Positions 55,521 to 64,000 of a stretch of 64,000 nt of DNA are shown one piece after another. The DNA comes from DASPSM01 sp963800135. GTDB lineage: Bacteria > Planctomycetota > Planctomycetia > Planctomycetales > Planctomycetaceae. The notes below the pieces were generated by a model. The model was not told the DNA's origin and made no database searches. It saw only the letters and a program-made list of their open reading frames with translations. Position 1 is the first letter of the stretch, and each line of letters opens with the position of its first letter. The position numbers were made by a program, and so were the translations under genes. The stretch covers positions 682,001-746,000 of the forward strand of contig CAWCZR010000003.1 in NCBI GenBank assembly GCA_963800135.1. The letters run 5' to 3'.

Positions 55521-56756
55521 TTAGAAGCCCGAGTCGGTCACCGCTTCGTGACCGCGAATGGTGACCAGCCGACAGAAGGTCGTCACGCTGATGTTTTCGC
55601 TGATCATGTGGGCCGATCCGTCACACAACACGATGCCGCAACTGCCCGGATGGAAGCTGTAGATGCCGCCGTCCGATTCGTTGACGCAGTTGACGATGCA
55701 GACCGGCTGCCCTTTGGGCACGTAAAACGAGGTGCCGGAGAAGTTCGAGCCGGTCATCCAGTGCTCGCCGTTGTCGAAGCACATCCAGCAGCCGCCGTAG
55801 TTGGTCTTGCGGTCGGGCTTGGTGCCGCTGCCGTCGCAGAGCGCCAAATTGCACGGCACGACTTTCTTCAAGCCGCGCTGCCAGAGATCGGGGCGCCCGG
55901 CCAGTTCGACGGAAAAGAGCGTGGTGCTGGTGCCGTCGGTGATCGAGCAGATGCTGTTGAAGTGATCCGACTCGACCGCGCCGTCGCGGCAGCCCAGCGG
56001 CAGGCAGTTGTTGTTGAAGTCGTACCAGTTGGCCAGCGACGAGCGATAACCGCTCGAGGCCTGATAGTCGCTGGCGCCGGCCAGCATGCTGGGAACGGGC
56101 AAGCCCGCGCAGCGCAAACATTGCGCGAACGACGACGTTTCGATGAAGGGATTGATATTCCGCGGGGCCGACGGGCAGATCCAGAAGGGAATCACCTGCG
56201 CCGCCGGACGCAGCGCCGCGCAGGGATCGGCAGGAACCAGCGGCTGGCCCAGTCCGCACGGGCAACCGGAGTTGTGAGCGGTGTAAACCTCCAGCCCGAT
56301 GGGGCTCAAGTTCACGGGCGACGAGGCGGCCGCGTTCATGCAGATCTTGTTGTAGACGGTCATGGCTTCGGCGAAGGGCAACAACCGCTCGCCCCACGTA
56401 TGCGTGTTGAGGTCATCGTGACAGGTTTCGCATTTTGGGCACAAACCCAGCAAGCCGCCGAGCACCGGGCCGGGAAGATAGATGTAGGCGGGCGGAAAGA
56501 GGTTGTTCACGTCGTGATAGTTGTGGGCGGCCAGTCCAATTTGCTTCATGTTGTTTCGACATTGTGTCCGCCTTGCCGCCTCGCGCGCCGCTTGAACCGC
56601 GGGGAGCAAGAGCGCGATCAGCGTGGCAATAATGGCGATCACCACCAACAGTTCGATCAGCGTGAAACCTCTGCGCCGCGCGACATACCTGATCCTTTGC
56701 GCTAAGGACGTGACGGAGAGGGAAAGAGAAAGGGCCGCGAGAAAACGCGAACCCAT
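55521..56756 (-). CDS. DUF1559 prepilin-like protein
   Basis: 411 residues from the ATG at 56756. A type IV-pilin-like N-terminus RRRGFTLIELLVVIAIIATLIALLLPAVQAAREAARRTQC with a prepilin-peptidase site at G-F, then the DUF1559 domain with QCRNNMKQIGLAAHNYHD and a late HPGSCGIVLCDGSAHMISENI (HX9DG-like). The family is hugely expanded in planctomycetes and absent elsewhere. This copy is unusually Cys-rich, including LCPKCETCHDD. It sits in the same direction and after a lipoprotein gene, a common pairing. Confidence 0.95.
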   Translation of the reverse strand: MGSRFLAALSLSLSVTSLAQRIRYVARRRGFTLIELLVVIAIIATLIALLLPAVQAAREAARRTQCRNNMKQIGLAAHNYHDVNNLFPPAYIYLPGPVLGGLLGLCPKCETCHDDLNTHTWGERLLPFAEAMTVYNKICMNAAASSPVNLSPIGLEVYTAHNSGCPCGLGQPLVPADPCAALRPAAQVIPFWICPSAPRNINPFIETSSFAQCLRCAGLPVPSMLAGASDYQASSGYRSSLANWYDFNNNCLPLGCRDGAVESDHFNSICSITDGTSTTLFSVELAGRPDLWQRGLKKVVPCNLALCDGSGTKPDRKTNYGGCWMCFDNGEHWMTGSNFSGTSFYVPKGQPVCIVNCVNESDGGIYSFHPGSCGIVLCDGSAHMISENISVTTFCRLVTIRGHEAVTDSGF

Positions 56757-56969
56757 CGAGCCAGGTAAAGAGAATGAGACCAACCATAGGAACCCACGCT
56801 GGAAACGAGGATCCTCAGGTGATATGGCCCGCTGCGAATTTTGGCCCGCAGACTGGAGCCTCATTGTACGCACGCGGAATCGGTGCGTTCAACAATTTTT
56901 TTGGCAGCCGTGCCGATGTGACGCGGAGTTCATCGAGCGCCGCTGGTCGCTCTGTGACCGCGCTGGACG

Positions 56970-58079
56970 CTAGAACAGCCGCCCTTGGTCGTCCTGCGGC
57001 TTAGGCAGCGTGAGCTGCAGATGGGAGAGCGCGTTGCCGGTGATCATTCGGCCGCGGGGTGTTCGTAGGAGAAAGCCGAGCCTTAAGAGGAACGGCTCGA
57101 TCTCGTCTTCAAGCGTATCGGTGGGGATGTTCAGGCTGTGCCCGAGTGCCTGTACGCCGGCCGGGCCGCCGCCGAAGACGCGGACCAGCGTGCTCAGGTA
57201 GCGGCGGTCCTGCGCCTCGAGGCCTAAGTCGTCGATCTCTTGCAGCTGGAAGGCGTCGCGGGCCGCGTCGGTGGTGATGCGGCCGTCGGCCCGGCTTTGG
57301 GCGTAGTCGCGGGCCCAGCGGAGCAAGTTGTTCGCCTTCCGCGGCGTTCCCCGGCTCCGCCTGGCGATCTCGGCGACCGCGTCTTCGGAGGCCTCGGTGC
57401 GGAGCTTCCGCGCGCTGCGGCGGACAATCTCCGCGATCTCCGCCACGTCATAGAAATCGAGATGCTCCCGATTGACGAAACGATCGCGCAAGGGGCCGGT
57501 CAACAGTCCGCTGCGCGTGGTGGCGCCGATCACAGTGAACCGCTGCAGCTTGATGTTCACCGTGCGGGCGCTGAGCCCCTCCCCCAGCGTGATGTCGACG
57601 CGAAAGTCTTCCATCGCCGGATAGATGAACTCTTCGACGGCCGCGGGCATGCGATGGATTTCATCAATGAAAAGCACGGAGCCGTGGGCGGCATTCGTGA
57701 GATAGGGCAGCAAGTCCTTGGGCGCGGAGAGCGACGGACCGGAGGTGATTTGCAGGTCGGTCCCCAGCTCGCGCGGAATGACGGTCGCCAGCGTGGTCTT
57801 GCCCAGACCGGGCGGGCCATCGAGCAGCAGGTGGCCGAGCGGCTCGTTGCGCATCTTGGCGGCATCAAGCGTGATCTTGAGCCGCGTGATGACTTTTTGC
57901 TGGCCGACGACGTCGGTCAGGAGTTTGGGCCGCAGCTCGTCATCGTAGCGCGCGTCTTCGAGGTTCTGCGGTTGCGCCACGCCGGCCGCGCCGTCGATGC
58001 CCGAACGGGGGGCGACAGGGACCTCGCCCTTCGACTCGGACTCCTTTCGCTTGCCGCGAAAAACGGGTTCACGCGCCAT
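56970..58079 (-). CDS. ruvB: Holliday junction helicase subunit RuvB
   Basis: 369 residues from the ATG at 58079. AAA+ ATPase: RPKLLTDVVGQQKVITRLKITLDAAKMR, Walker A GPPGLGKTT, Walker B LFIDEIH, sensor-1 GATTRSGLLTGPLRDRF, and the C-terminal winged helix DDLGLEAQDRRYLSTLVRVFGGGPAGVQALGHSLN. It drives branch migration with RuvA. A ~30-residue N-terminal extension carries basic residues. ruvA and ruvC are not adjacent; yebC, often linked to ruv genes, is 1.4 kb away. Confidence 0.97.
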   Translation of the reverse strand: MAREPVFRGKRKESESKGEVPVAPRSGIDGAAGVAQPQNLEDARYDDELRPKLLTDVVGQQKVITRLKITLDAAKMRNEPLGHLLLDGPPGLGKTTLATVIPRELGTDLQITSGPSLSAPKDLLPYLTNAAHGSVLFIDEIHRMPAAVEEFIYPAMEDFRVDITLGEGLSARTVNIKLQRFTVIGATTRSGLLTGPLRDRFVNREHLDFYDVAEIAEIVRRSARKLRTEASEDAVAEIARRSRGTPRKANNLLRWARDYAQSRADGRITTDAARDAFQLQEIDDLGLEAQDRRYLSTLVRVFGGGPAGVQALGHSLNIPTDTLEDEIEPFLLRLGFLLRTPRGRMITGNALSHLQLTLPKPQDDQGRLF

Positions 58080-58425
58080 CGTGGCCCCATTGTAGGGCAG
58101 GCCGTGCCTGCCGTCATTCCCCCTGCCAGCCACCCGGGACACGAAGTCGGCGCGACGCGAAAGCTACGGGCCGTGGTAATGATGGAATCGTGGCGACTCA
58201 CACGTTTCCCAAGCCGACGGCTCGCCGTCGGTCTTCCTTTCTTTCGCTTGCGTTTCCGCCGGCCTAATGCGCCACTTCGATTTCTCCAAGTCGCGCAATC
58301 ACTGCGGAAAATCTCGGAACCGACGGCAAGCCGTCGGCTTGGGAAAAGGGCGGCCCCATCTGATTCCCAAGTCGATCTCGCCGGTCAGGCATTTGAGCCA
58401 GTGCCACCCGGATTGAGCATTGCCC
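58080..58425. other. Intergenic region containing a 142-bp inverted-repeat element
   Basis: 346 bp between the ruvB start and the RDD-protein stop, both minus strand. Most of it is the element at 58205-58346. No gene is supported in the rest. Confidence 0.6.
58205..58346. repeat. 142-bp element with 28-bp inverted repeats (MITE/REP-like)
   Basis: Left arm 58205-58232 begins TTTCCCAAGCCGACGGC; right arm 58319-58346 is its complement with one mismatch (27 of 28). Each arm is itself palindromic (CCGACGGC...GCCGTCGG). The 86-bp centre holds a minor TTTCCGC/GCGGAAA pair. No transposase frame or target duplication is evident. Either a small mobile element or a structured RNA precursor. Confidence 0.8.
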
Positions 58426-59436
58426 TCAGTTCATCACAACGACCGCGTCGGTCATCATGTCATGCAGGGCCTGCCGGCGGGGCGTCATCAGGGGCATGAC
58501 AAACCCCATGCCGCAGATCGCCAGCGACGCGAGCTTGGCCAGCGTGCGGATGGCGGCGCGGGCGAACGTCAGGCGGCGGCCGTCGGCTCCGCAGACGAAC
58601 ATCCGCATCACCCGCTTGCCGATCGTCGCTTGCTCGCGCGAACTCTCCAGGGCCGCACTATAGAAGAACCAGATGAAGAAGAACGCCTGCCACGACTCGC
58701 CGCGAAGCACGACGCCCACCACGGCCGAGGCGAGCGACACAATCACCAGGTCGACCGCCGCCGCGAGCGACCGCCGAAAAAATCCCGCGAACTCGAGCGG
58801 GTAGGCAGCCGTGCTGAGCGGCACGCCGCACGCCACGCAATACGCCGCACCCTGGGCCGCCGGCTGACCACACCGCGGACACGCGTGCAGACCCGAGGGA
58901 CCGAAAGCCGGCGCCCCAGGGCCGCGCGACACCGCCGCTCCCCGTATGAAAGCCGAGCCGATCACCGCCGCGGGGGACATCGGCATAAAGCCGCCAGAAC
59001 CCGCGGCACCATGTGGGTCAGCCGAGACATGTGAGTCCGGTGCAGTCGGCGAGACGGCGGCGGGCGGTGCGCTCGGCGACGCGGGCCCGTCGACCGGCGG
59101 CGCGGGGGGCACGCTTGGCGGAAGAGGAAAACCACGCGGACCGGCCGTGTAACCGCTGTAGGGCGAGGCGCTCGGTGCCGGCGTGCCGACCGGCGCGACG
59201 CGGTCATACGGCGGCGCGGGCGGGCTCGGACCGGGAGTCGGCGCGTTCGACCAGGCGACCGTCCCTGCCAGCTCGGCCGAGCGGTGGGCCGGGCCGGACG
59301 AAACGGAGACGGGCTCGCTCGTGGCGGGGACTGTGATCAGGTCGCTGCAGGAGGGGCACTTCGCCAACGCCAGCGCGCGCGACTCGGTGGTCGTCAGCAG
59401 TTTGCCGCAGCGCGGACAATTAAACTCGATCGCCAC
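58426..59436 (-). CDS. RDD-family membrane protein with two zinc ribbons
   Basis: 336 residues. Zinc ribbon 1 (FNCPRCGKLLTTTE...LAKCPSCSDLI) begins at residue 5, followed by a ~130-residue Pro/Ala/Ser-rich disordered linker; zinc ribbon 2 (HACPRCGQPAAQGAAYCVACG) precedes the RDD domain (AGFFRRSLAAAVDLVIVSLASAVVG, FFYSAALESSREQATIGKRVMRMFV, RHDMMTD-like end). RDD proteins are small membrane proteins of uncertain role, some affecting Na+ tolerance. It starts 2 nt after the yebC stop, so the genes are cotranscribed. Confidence 0.9.
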   Translation of the reverse strand: MAIEFNCPRCGKLLTTTESRALALAKCPSCSDLITVPATSEPVSVSSGPAHRSAELAGTVAWSNAPTPGPSPPAPPYDRVAPVGTPAPSASPYSGYTAGPRGFPLPPSVPPAPPVDGPASPSAPPAAVSPTAPDSHVSADPHGAAGSGGFMPMSPAAVIGSAFIRGAAVSRGPGAPAFGPSGLHACPRCGQPAAQGAAYCVACGVPLSTAAYPLEFAGFFRRSLAAAVDLVIVSLASAVVGVVLRGESWQAFFFIWFFYSAALESSREQATIGKRVMRMFVCGADGRRLTFARAAIRTLAKLASLAICGMGFVMPLMTPRRQALHDMMTDAVVVMN

Positions 59437-59438
59437 AC

Positions 59439-60191
59439 TCAGGTTCCGCTCATCGCCTCGGCCATGATCTCGTCGGGGATATTGTAATTGGCCGTCACGC
59501 TTTGGACATCGTCCTGGTCTTCGAGCGCTTCGATCAACTTCAACATCCGCCGGCTGTTGTCCGCGTCGAGATCGACGGTGCTGGCGGGAACCCGCTGGAG
59601 TTCCCCGACCTCGACCGGGATTTTGGCCGCCTCGAGAGCGTCGGCAACTTTGTGAAACGATTCGGGCGCACAGAGCACTTCGTACGACTCGCCCGAGAGC
59701 TTGACGTCGTCGGCTCCGGCGTCGATCGCGGCGCTATACAGCGTGTTTTCGTCGACGTGCTTGGCTGGAACCAGAAAGACACCCTTGCGATCGAACATCC
59801 AGGCCACACAGCCGACGCTCCCCAGCCGGCCGCCGCGGACCTCGAAAATCTTGCGAATCTCGCCCGCCGTGCGGTTGCGGTTTTCCGTGAGGATGTCGCA
59901 CAGGACGGCCACGCCACCCGGCCCGTACCCCTCATACACGACTTCGCTATACGACTCGTCGGTGCCGCCGCAGCCCTTCTTGATCGCCCGCTCGATGTTG
60001 TCCTTGGGCATGCTGGCTTTGCGGGCCTTGTCGATGGCGTACCGCAGGGCCAGGTTCGACGCCGGGTCTGCGCCGCCATGTTGGGCCGCCACGATCAGCG
60101 CACGGCTCAGCTTGCCGAAGAGTTTGCCCTTTAGCTTGTCGGCGCGCCCCTTCTTGATCGCGATGTTTGCCCAATGGGAATGGCCGGCCAT
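59439..60191 (-). CDS. yebC: YebC/PmpR-family (TACO1-like) protein
   Basis: 250 residues. N-terminus MAGHSHWANIAIKKGRADKLKGKLFGKLSRALIVAA, then DNIERAIKKGCGG and VYEGYGPGGVAVLCDILTENRNRT, the family signatures. It is described both as a transcription regulator and, more recently, as a translation factor easing ribosome stalling. It is first in a run with the RDD gene. Confidence 0.96.
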   Translation of the reverse strand: MAGHSHWANIAIKKGRADKLKGKLFGKLSRALIVAAQHGGADPASNLALRYAIDKARKASMPKDNIERAIKKGCGGTDESYSEVVYEGYGPGGVAVLCDILTENRNRTAGEIRKIFEVRGGRLGSVGCVAWMFDRKGVFLVPAKHVDENTLYSAAIDAGADDVKLSGESYEVLCAPESFHKVADALEAAKIPVEVGELQRVPASTVDLDADNSRRMLKLIEALEDQDDVQSVTANYNIPDEIMAEAMSGT

Positions 60192-60231
60192 AGCTCTCTC
60201 TCGTCAGCCCGCAGCCCCGCTTGCACGGAGC

Positions 60232-60268
60232 GTGTGACAAGGTCGCTGAAAGCGACCACAGGCACACC
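60232..60268. repeat. Palindromic repeat, copy A
   Basis: GTGTGACAAGGTCGCT-gaa-AGCGACCACAGGCACAC forms a hairpin; it is inverted relative to copy B at 60311-60347. Confidence 0.7.
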
Positions 60269-60310
60269 ATGTTCTCCCTGTTCCGGTCCGCAGGACCATC
60301 GAATCGGAAT

Positions 60311-60347
60311 GGCGTGCCTTCGGCCGCAATGCGGCCTCGTCACACCC
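60311..60347. repeat. Palindromic repeat, copy B
   Basis: GGCGTGCCTTCGGCCGC pairs with GCGGCCTCGTCACACC around AAT. It overlaps the stop codon region of the TPR gene and shares its sequence pattern with copies A and C. Confidence 0.7.
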
Positions 60348-62619
60348 TACTTCGCCGAGTGCTGTCCGAGTTTTTCCTCTAGACGCTGGATCAGCTTTGC
60401 GTCGGGATACGGGTCGTCTTTGGCGTCTTTGATCGCCTTCTGCCAGGCGTCCTTCGCCTTGTCCGGCTTGTTCATCTTGGCATAGCAGTCGCCCAAGTGT
60501 TCGGAGATCGTCGCGTCGGCGCCACCCGGGGCGGCGGCGGCCTTCTCGAGGAAGGTCTTCGACTCTTCCAGGCGGCCCAGCTTGAGCAACACCCAACCCA
60601 TGCTGTCGAGATAAGCGACGTTGTCCGGATCCGACTTGAGCGCGATCTTGATCATCCCTTCGGCACGCTCCAGGTTCTTGCCCTGGTCGGCGTAGAGATA
60701 ACCCAGGTCGTTGTTGACCGACGGCTCCTTCGGATCCTCGACCAGCACCTCCTCCAGGATCTTCTGGCCGGTCGGCACATCGCCCTTGAGCACGTAGCAG
60801 TTCGACAGGGCGAACTGGCAGCGGCGGACGAACTCTTTGCTCTTCGTGTACCGCTTGATCAGGTCGCCGTAGCGGCGGATCGCTTCCGGCCACTGGTGGC
60901 TGTGCGAGTAGACCCAGGCTTCCCAGTACAAAAGCTCTTCGTCGTTATCGAGCTTCTGGGCTTCGCGGATCGAAGCCAGCGACTCCTGTGTCTTGCCGGC
61001 CAGTTCCTGCGCCCGCGAGAGCAAGGCCAACAGCTCGACGCGCACTAAATCGCCTTCGTTGCCGCTGGGGAACAAGGGCTCGGCGAGCACCTTTTTCAGG
61101 ATGTCCGCCGCTTGGCTGTAACGCTTCATCAGCACGAGATGCTTGGCGATCTCGTCGGCCAGACGGGGCGCCGCCTCGCGACGGTCCTGCATGGCCATGT
61201 TGTAGAACTCGACGGCCGCGTCGGTCCGCTGCGTCTTGGCAGCCAGCCGGCCGACGAGATAGGCCGTGAAGAAGTCGATCTTGGCTTTTTCGGTCGCCTT
61301 CATTTTGCGGGCCGCCGCGATCAGGCTGTCGACCAGCGGCGCGTCCTGCTGCATTTCGGAGAGCAAGACGTCGAGCCGGTCGAGACCACGTTGACCCTGG
61401 AAACCCTTGGCGAGCACGTCGAGCAGCTGCTCGGGCTTGTGCTGCTTGCGATAGAGCGCGGCCAGGCCGACAAAACCTTCCGGATTGCCCGTGTCCTTGA
61501 GGACGTCGTTGATCAGCTTTTCGGCGTCTTTCAGCCGGCCGGCCTCGATGTACTGGTCGGCCAGAAAGTATTGCAGCGTGCTGTTGCGGGCATCGTTCTT
61601 GGCCAGCTCTTCGACGCGGTGCAAAAACTCCGAATCTTTGCCGGTGGCCTTCAAGATGGCGTGCAACAGCTCGTAGGGATGCCGACCCTTGCCCTGCAAT
61701 TGCGCGTCGAGATAGGTCTGCAGATGCGTGAGGGCCGCGTCGTACTTCTTGGCTTTGAAGTAGGCCTGGGCCAGATTGAAGCTGATCGCGCCGGGCTTGC
61801 CGTTTCGCGACTGAATGGCTTCCTCGAACGCCTGGATGGCCTGCTGCGTGCGGCCGGCCACCAGGAAGATTTCGCCCATCGCCTCGAACCGCGCAGCCCC
61901 TCGCGCTCGAGCATCGAGCGGGTCTGGAAGTCGAGATTGTATTTGCCCGGGTTGCGGCGGGCGTCGAACACGACCGTGTAAGCGTCGGCCGCCTTGTCGA
62001 TCTTCCGCATCTCCATTTCGAGGGTGGCCAGCTGCAGGTGCAAGATCACGTAGGTGGCCGAGTCGTGCTTCAGCTGCGTCGACTTGATCGCCCGTTCGAG
62101 GTAGTCGGCCGCCTTCTCGAGCTTTTGCGCCTCGCGAAGCTGCGTGGCCAGGATCTTCAGGATCTCGAGGTTCTGAGGATCGAGCTCGATCGCCTTCTGG
62201 GCGTAGTCGAGCCCCTTCTCCGTCTCGTTGAGGGCAAACGCCAGCGGCACCAGCTCGCGATAGACGTCGACCGCCTTCGGGTCGATCTTGATCGCCGCCT
62301 GGTAGTCGGCCAGGGCGTCGGTGAAGCGGCTCTGGTCGGCCTTGAGCTTGCCCGACATGAAGAGCGCGAGCGCCTCGGCGTGCTTCTTTTGCTCGGGCGT
62401 CTCGTCTTTCTTGGGCTTCAGCTCGGCGAGGGGATTGCCGAACTCGTCTTTGATAATCGGTTTGCCGGCAGGCTTTTTGGCCTTGGGCGGCGCCGTCTGC
62501 GGCGCCTTGGGGGCGTCCTGGGCCGACAGCCGAACGGGAACAGCCAGCAACCCGGCCGACGCACCGCTCAAGAGGACACCGAACACACCGACTTTTGCCA
62601 GGCGATAGTAGTTGGCCAT
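60347..62619 (-). CDS. Large TPR-repeat protein, frameshifted near 61894
   Basis: About 757 residues when joined. A signal sequence (VGVFGVLLSGASAGLLAVPV) places it outside the cytoplasm. A KKPAGKPIIKDE linker precedes many TPRs (for example ALFMSGKLKADQSRFTDALADYQAAIKIDP, ATLEMEMRKIDKAADAYTVV, LADEIAKHLVLMKRYSQAADIL, NNDLGYLYADQGKNLERAEGMIKIAL). The frame breaks in ccgcgcagcc (61889-61898) after SMLEREG; the true continuation ARFEAMGEIFLVAGRTQQ is in another frame. It is likely a scaffold for outer-membrane or secretion machinery, but no specific partner is seen. Confidence 0.88.
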
Positions 62620-62639
62620 TCTCCCGTCCTTAGTGGAGG

Positions 62640-63082
62640 TCTGTCGCCCGAGAGGGGCGGCTAAAGGGTGGCACTATTTTAGTTGGCACACGGTTTTAGA
62701 TGGCACACTGTTTTAGATGGCACACTGTTTTAGATGGCACACTGTTTTAGATGGCACACTGTTTTAAATGGCACACTGCTTTAAATGGCAGATTGTGCGC
62801 GTGACAACTTCCCGGGGCGGCGCTGTCCGCAGACGCATGTCGTTACGTCGCGGCTGGTTCACCGGGCACGATCCAACCGGCCAAAGCGCAGACCTGTCTG
62901 GGCCGCAAGATCCATCCCGCAGTCGAGGCCCCCCGGGGCCAAGTTCATTTTAGTCGCCAACCGCCGAGGCACCAAGGCGGGTTTGGGGTTACCCCCGGCG
63001 ACTGCCAGGTCTGCGGTCGCAAACGCCACTGAGACCGGGGACGCGGGCCAAGCTGGCAGCTTGCCCTACGAGAGAGTCCCGC
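62640..63082. other. Intergenic region with a 17-bp tandem repeat array
   Basis: 443 bp between two minus-strand genes, upstream of the TPR gene start. Apart from the repeat array at 62669-62795, no gene is supported. Confidence 0.55.
62669..62795. repeat. Tandem array, 17-bp period (TGGCACACTGTTTTAGA)
   Basis: TGGCAC recurs at 62669, 62684, 62701, 62718, 62735, 62752, 62769 and 62786. Spacing is 17 bp after the first (15-bp) step; inner units are identical. The array ends ~50 bp upstream of the TPR gene ATG, where repeated sites for a DNA-binding protein would be expected. Confidence 0.92.
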
Positions 63083-63934
63083 TTATCGTTTCTTGCGCAC
63101 CGCCGGCACGCGGTGGCCGTCGCGGGGTCGGGGTTTGGCGGCCGCGGCGTGGCCGTGGCCGTCGGTGCCGCGGGGCTGGGGACGGGCTGACGGTTTCTTG
63201 CCCGCTTTGCGGGCGGCCGAGTCCGCCTCCTTAAAGAGGTCGGCCAGTCGCTCGATCATCGTCTGCGGGTCGCCCGGCGGGTGGGCCTTCGAAGGCTCGA
63301 AGTATTTCACCAGCCGCGGATCAACGGCCAGGCAGCGGAGGTAGTGGACGAAGACGGTCACGTCGACCTTGCGGGCCGCCGACTTGAGCGATTCGGCCGC
63401 ATGCTCGGGCGACTCGCCCGCCGGCACGAAACCGAGCCAGATGGCGGCGTTGGTCATCAGCCGATCGACGGGCACGACGTGCGTCTCGAGCGCCGTCTGC
63501 AGCGCAAAATTGCGGACGAACGGCGACAGGTCGCGAATCTTAAAGAGCTGCTTGGTCGCCAGCTCCAGCGTCTTGCGGCGGAGCCCCTCCAGGGCGAACT
63601 CGAAATGCTTTTCGAACACATACTGCAGGACGTTGCGGACGCGGTGCGCCCGCCAATCGGCGTCGGGCATGCCGTTAAAGACGTGGTGCACGAGCTCGGT
63701 GATCGAGCTGACGCGCAGCTCGTTGAGGTCGTGAAAGGCGCTCCAGAGCCGTTCGTATGCCCCGTCCGCCTGCCCCGTCGACGTGTCTTCCAGGCAGACG
63801 GCGTAAAGCAGAGTTTCCAACACGGGCCGGTCGTACTTAGGGACCGGCTCGTGATACCGCTTCTTCAAGACCGACACGAGCTTCTTGCCCAGCGTCAGCT
63901 TGTCGACCGATTTGGCTTTGTGCGTGCTCGTCAT
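63083..63934 (-). CDS. Endonuclease-III-like (HhH-GPD fold) protein, divergent
   Basis: 283 residues. The central ~160 residues follow the endonuclease III fold (VLETLLYAVCLEDTSTGQADGAYERLW, LNELRVSSITELVHHV, and VPVDRLMTNAAIWLGFVPA with the VPVD Asp). The catalytic Lys and the FeS-cluster Cys of Nth are not evident, so glycosylase activity is doubtful. A disordered basic C-terminus (SARPQPRGTDGHGHAAAAKPRPRDG) could hold it on nucleic acid. It is divergent from the TPR gene across the tandem array. Confidence 0.72.
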   Translation of the reverse strand: MTSTHKAKSVDKLTLGKKLVSVLKKRYHEPVPKYDRPVLETLLYAVCLEDTSTGQADGAYERLWSAFHDLNELRVSSITELVHHVFNGMPDADWRAHRVRNVLQYVFEKHFEFALEGLRRKTLELATKQLFKIRDLSPFVRNFALQTALETHVVPVDRLMTNAAIWLGFVPAGESPEHAAESLKSAARKVDVTVFVHYLRCLAVDPRLVKYFEPSKAHPPGDPQTMIERLADLFKEADSAARKAGKKPSARPQPRGTDGHGHAAAAKPRPRDGHRVPAVRKKR

Positions 63935-64000
63935 ATTCAGTTTGGTTCTCCGGCGGCCGCGATCTGGCGGCCAGTCACCTCGGAACAGGTGGGAACAGGC

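Noticed and set aside
62669..62795. CRISPR array
   Set aside because: Period is 17 bp with no unique spacers; it is a plain tandem repeat.
62669..62795. Sigma-54 promoters (TGGCAC words)
   Set aside because: The -12 GC element is missing at the right spacing, and no plus-strand gene follows.

Overview
The window looks like chromosomal DNA from a GC-rich planctomycete, probably in or near the Pirellulales. This is inferred from the gene set: three Hanks-type Ser/Thr kinases with long N-terminal acidic or C-terminal WD40/membrane regions, a DUF1559 prepilin-like protein, a secreted sulfatase, a BlaI/M56 pair with an outsized periplasmic part, a metallophosphatase fused to a four-haem cytochrome, a tricorn-like S41 protease, and many dispersed palindromic repeats. 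No rRNA, tRNA, CRISPR array or intact insertion sequence was found.

Layout. 1-5.3 kb: a kinase cut by the window edge, a polyprenyl synthase, moaC, a small unknown gene and a frameshifted membrane kinase. 5.7-11.2 kb: a small unknown gene, a secreted esterase, then a retron (reverse transcriptase plus an upstream msr-msd RNA), a Bax-inhibitor-1 membrane protein and a conserved hypothetical. 11.3-16.3 kb: a tandem-repeat secreted protein (frameshifted), guaB, rsmA, ribE and a DUF433-membrane fusion. 16.4-22.4 kb: proS (frameshifted), the M56/BlaI pair with a visible operator, and a Tat-exported Cys-rich protein. 22.6-32.4 kb: a small TPR-like protein, sulfatase, WecA/MraY-like transferase, O-antigen-ligase-like protein with TPRs, metallophosphatase-cytochrome, DUF971 and CYTH proteins. 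32.5-39.3 kb: recA, an HtrA-like protease, alaS (frameshifted) and a DapA-family lyase. 39.5-46.4 kb: an NhaC-type antiporter, a soluble histidine kinase with an unusual HTH-receiver regulator, mnmG and tpx. 46.5-55.4 kb: a tricorn-like protease (two frameshifts), a HEAT-repeat membrane protein, a kinase with a broken WD40 tail and a lipoprotein. 55.5-64 kb: a DUF1559 protein, ruvB, an RDD protein, yebC, a large TPR protein (frameshifted) and an endonuclease-III-like protein.

The most interesting system is the retron at 8.1-9.7 kb. The RT has retron-type motifs and a region of about 170 residues before the RT core. Immediately upstream lies a 172-nt segment bounded by a 16-bp a1/a2 inverted repeat, with an msr-like hairpin, a long msd-like hairpin and a promoter whose predicted start falls at a1. 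No effector gene is obvious.

A caution applies to the whole window. Nine coding regions or gene segments carry single-site frameshifts, including essential proS and alaS. Five or six of the breakpoints fall in or beside TGCGCG/CGCGCA. That points to systematic indel errors in the assembly rather than wholesale gene decay, so interrupted genes are annotated as whole genes with their breakpoints given.
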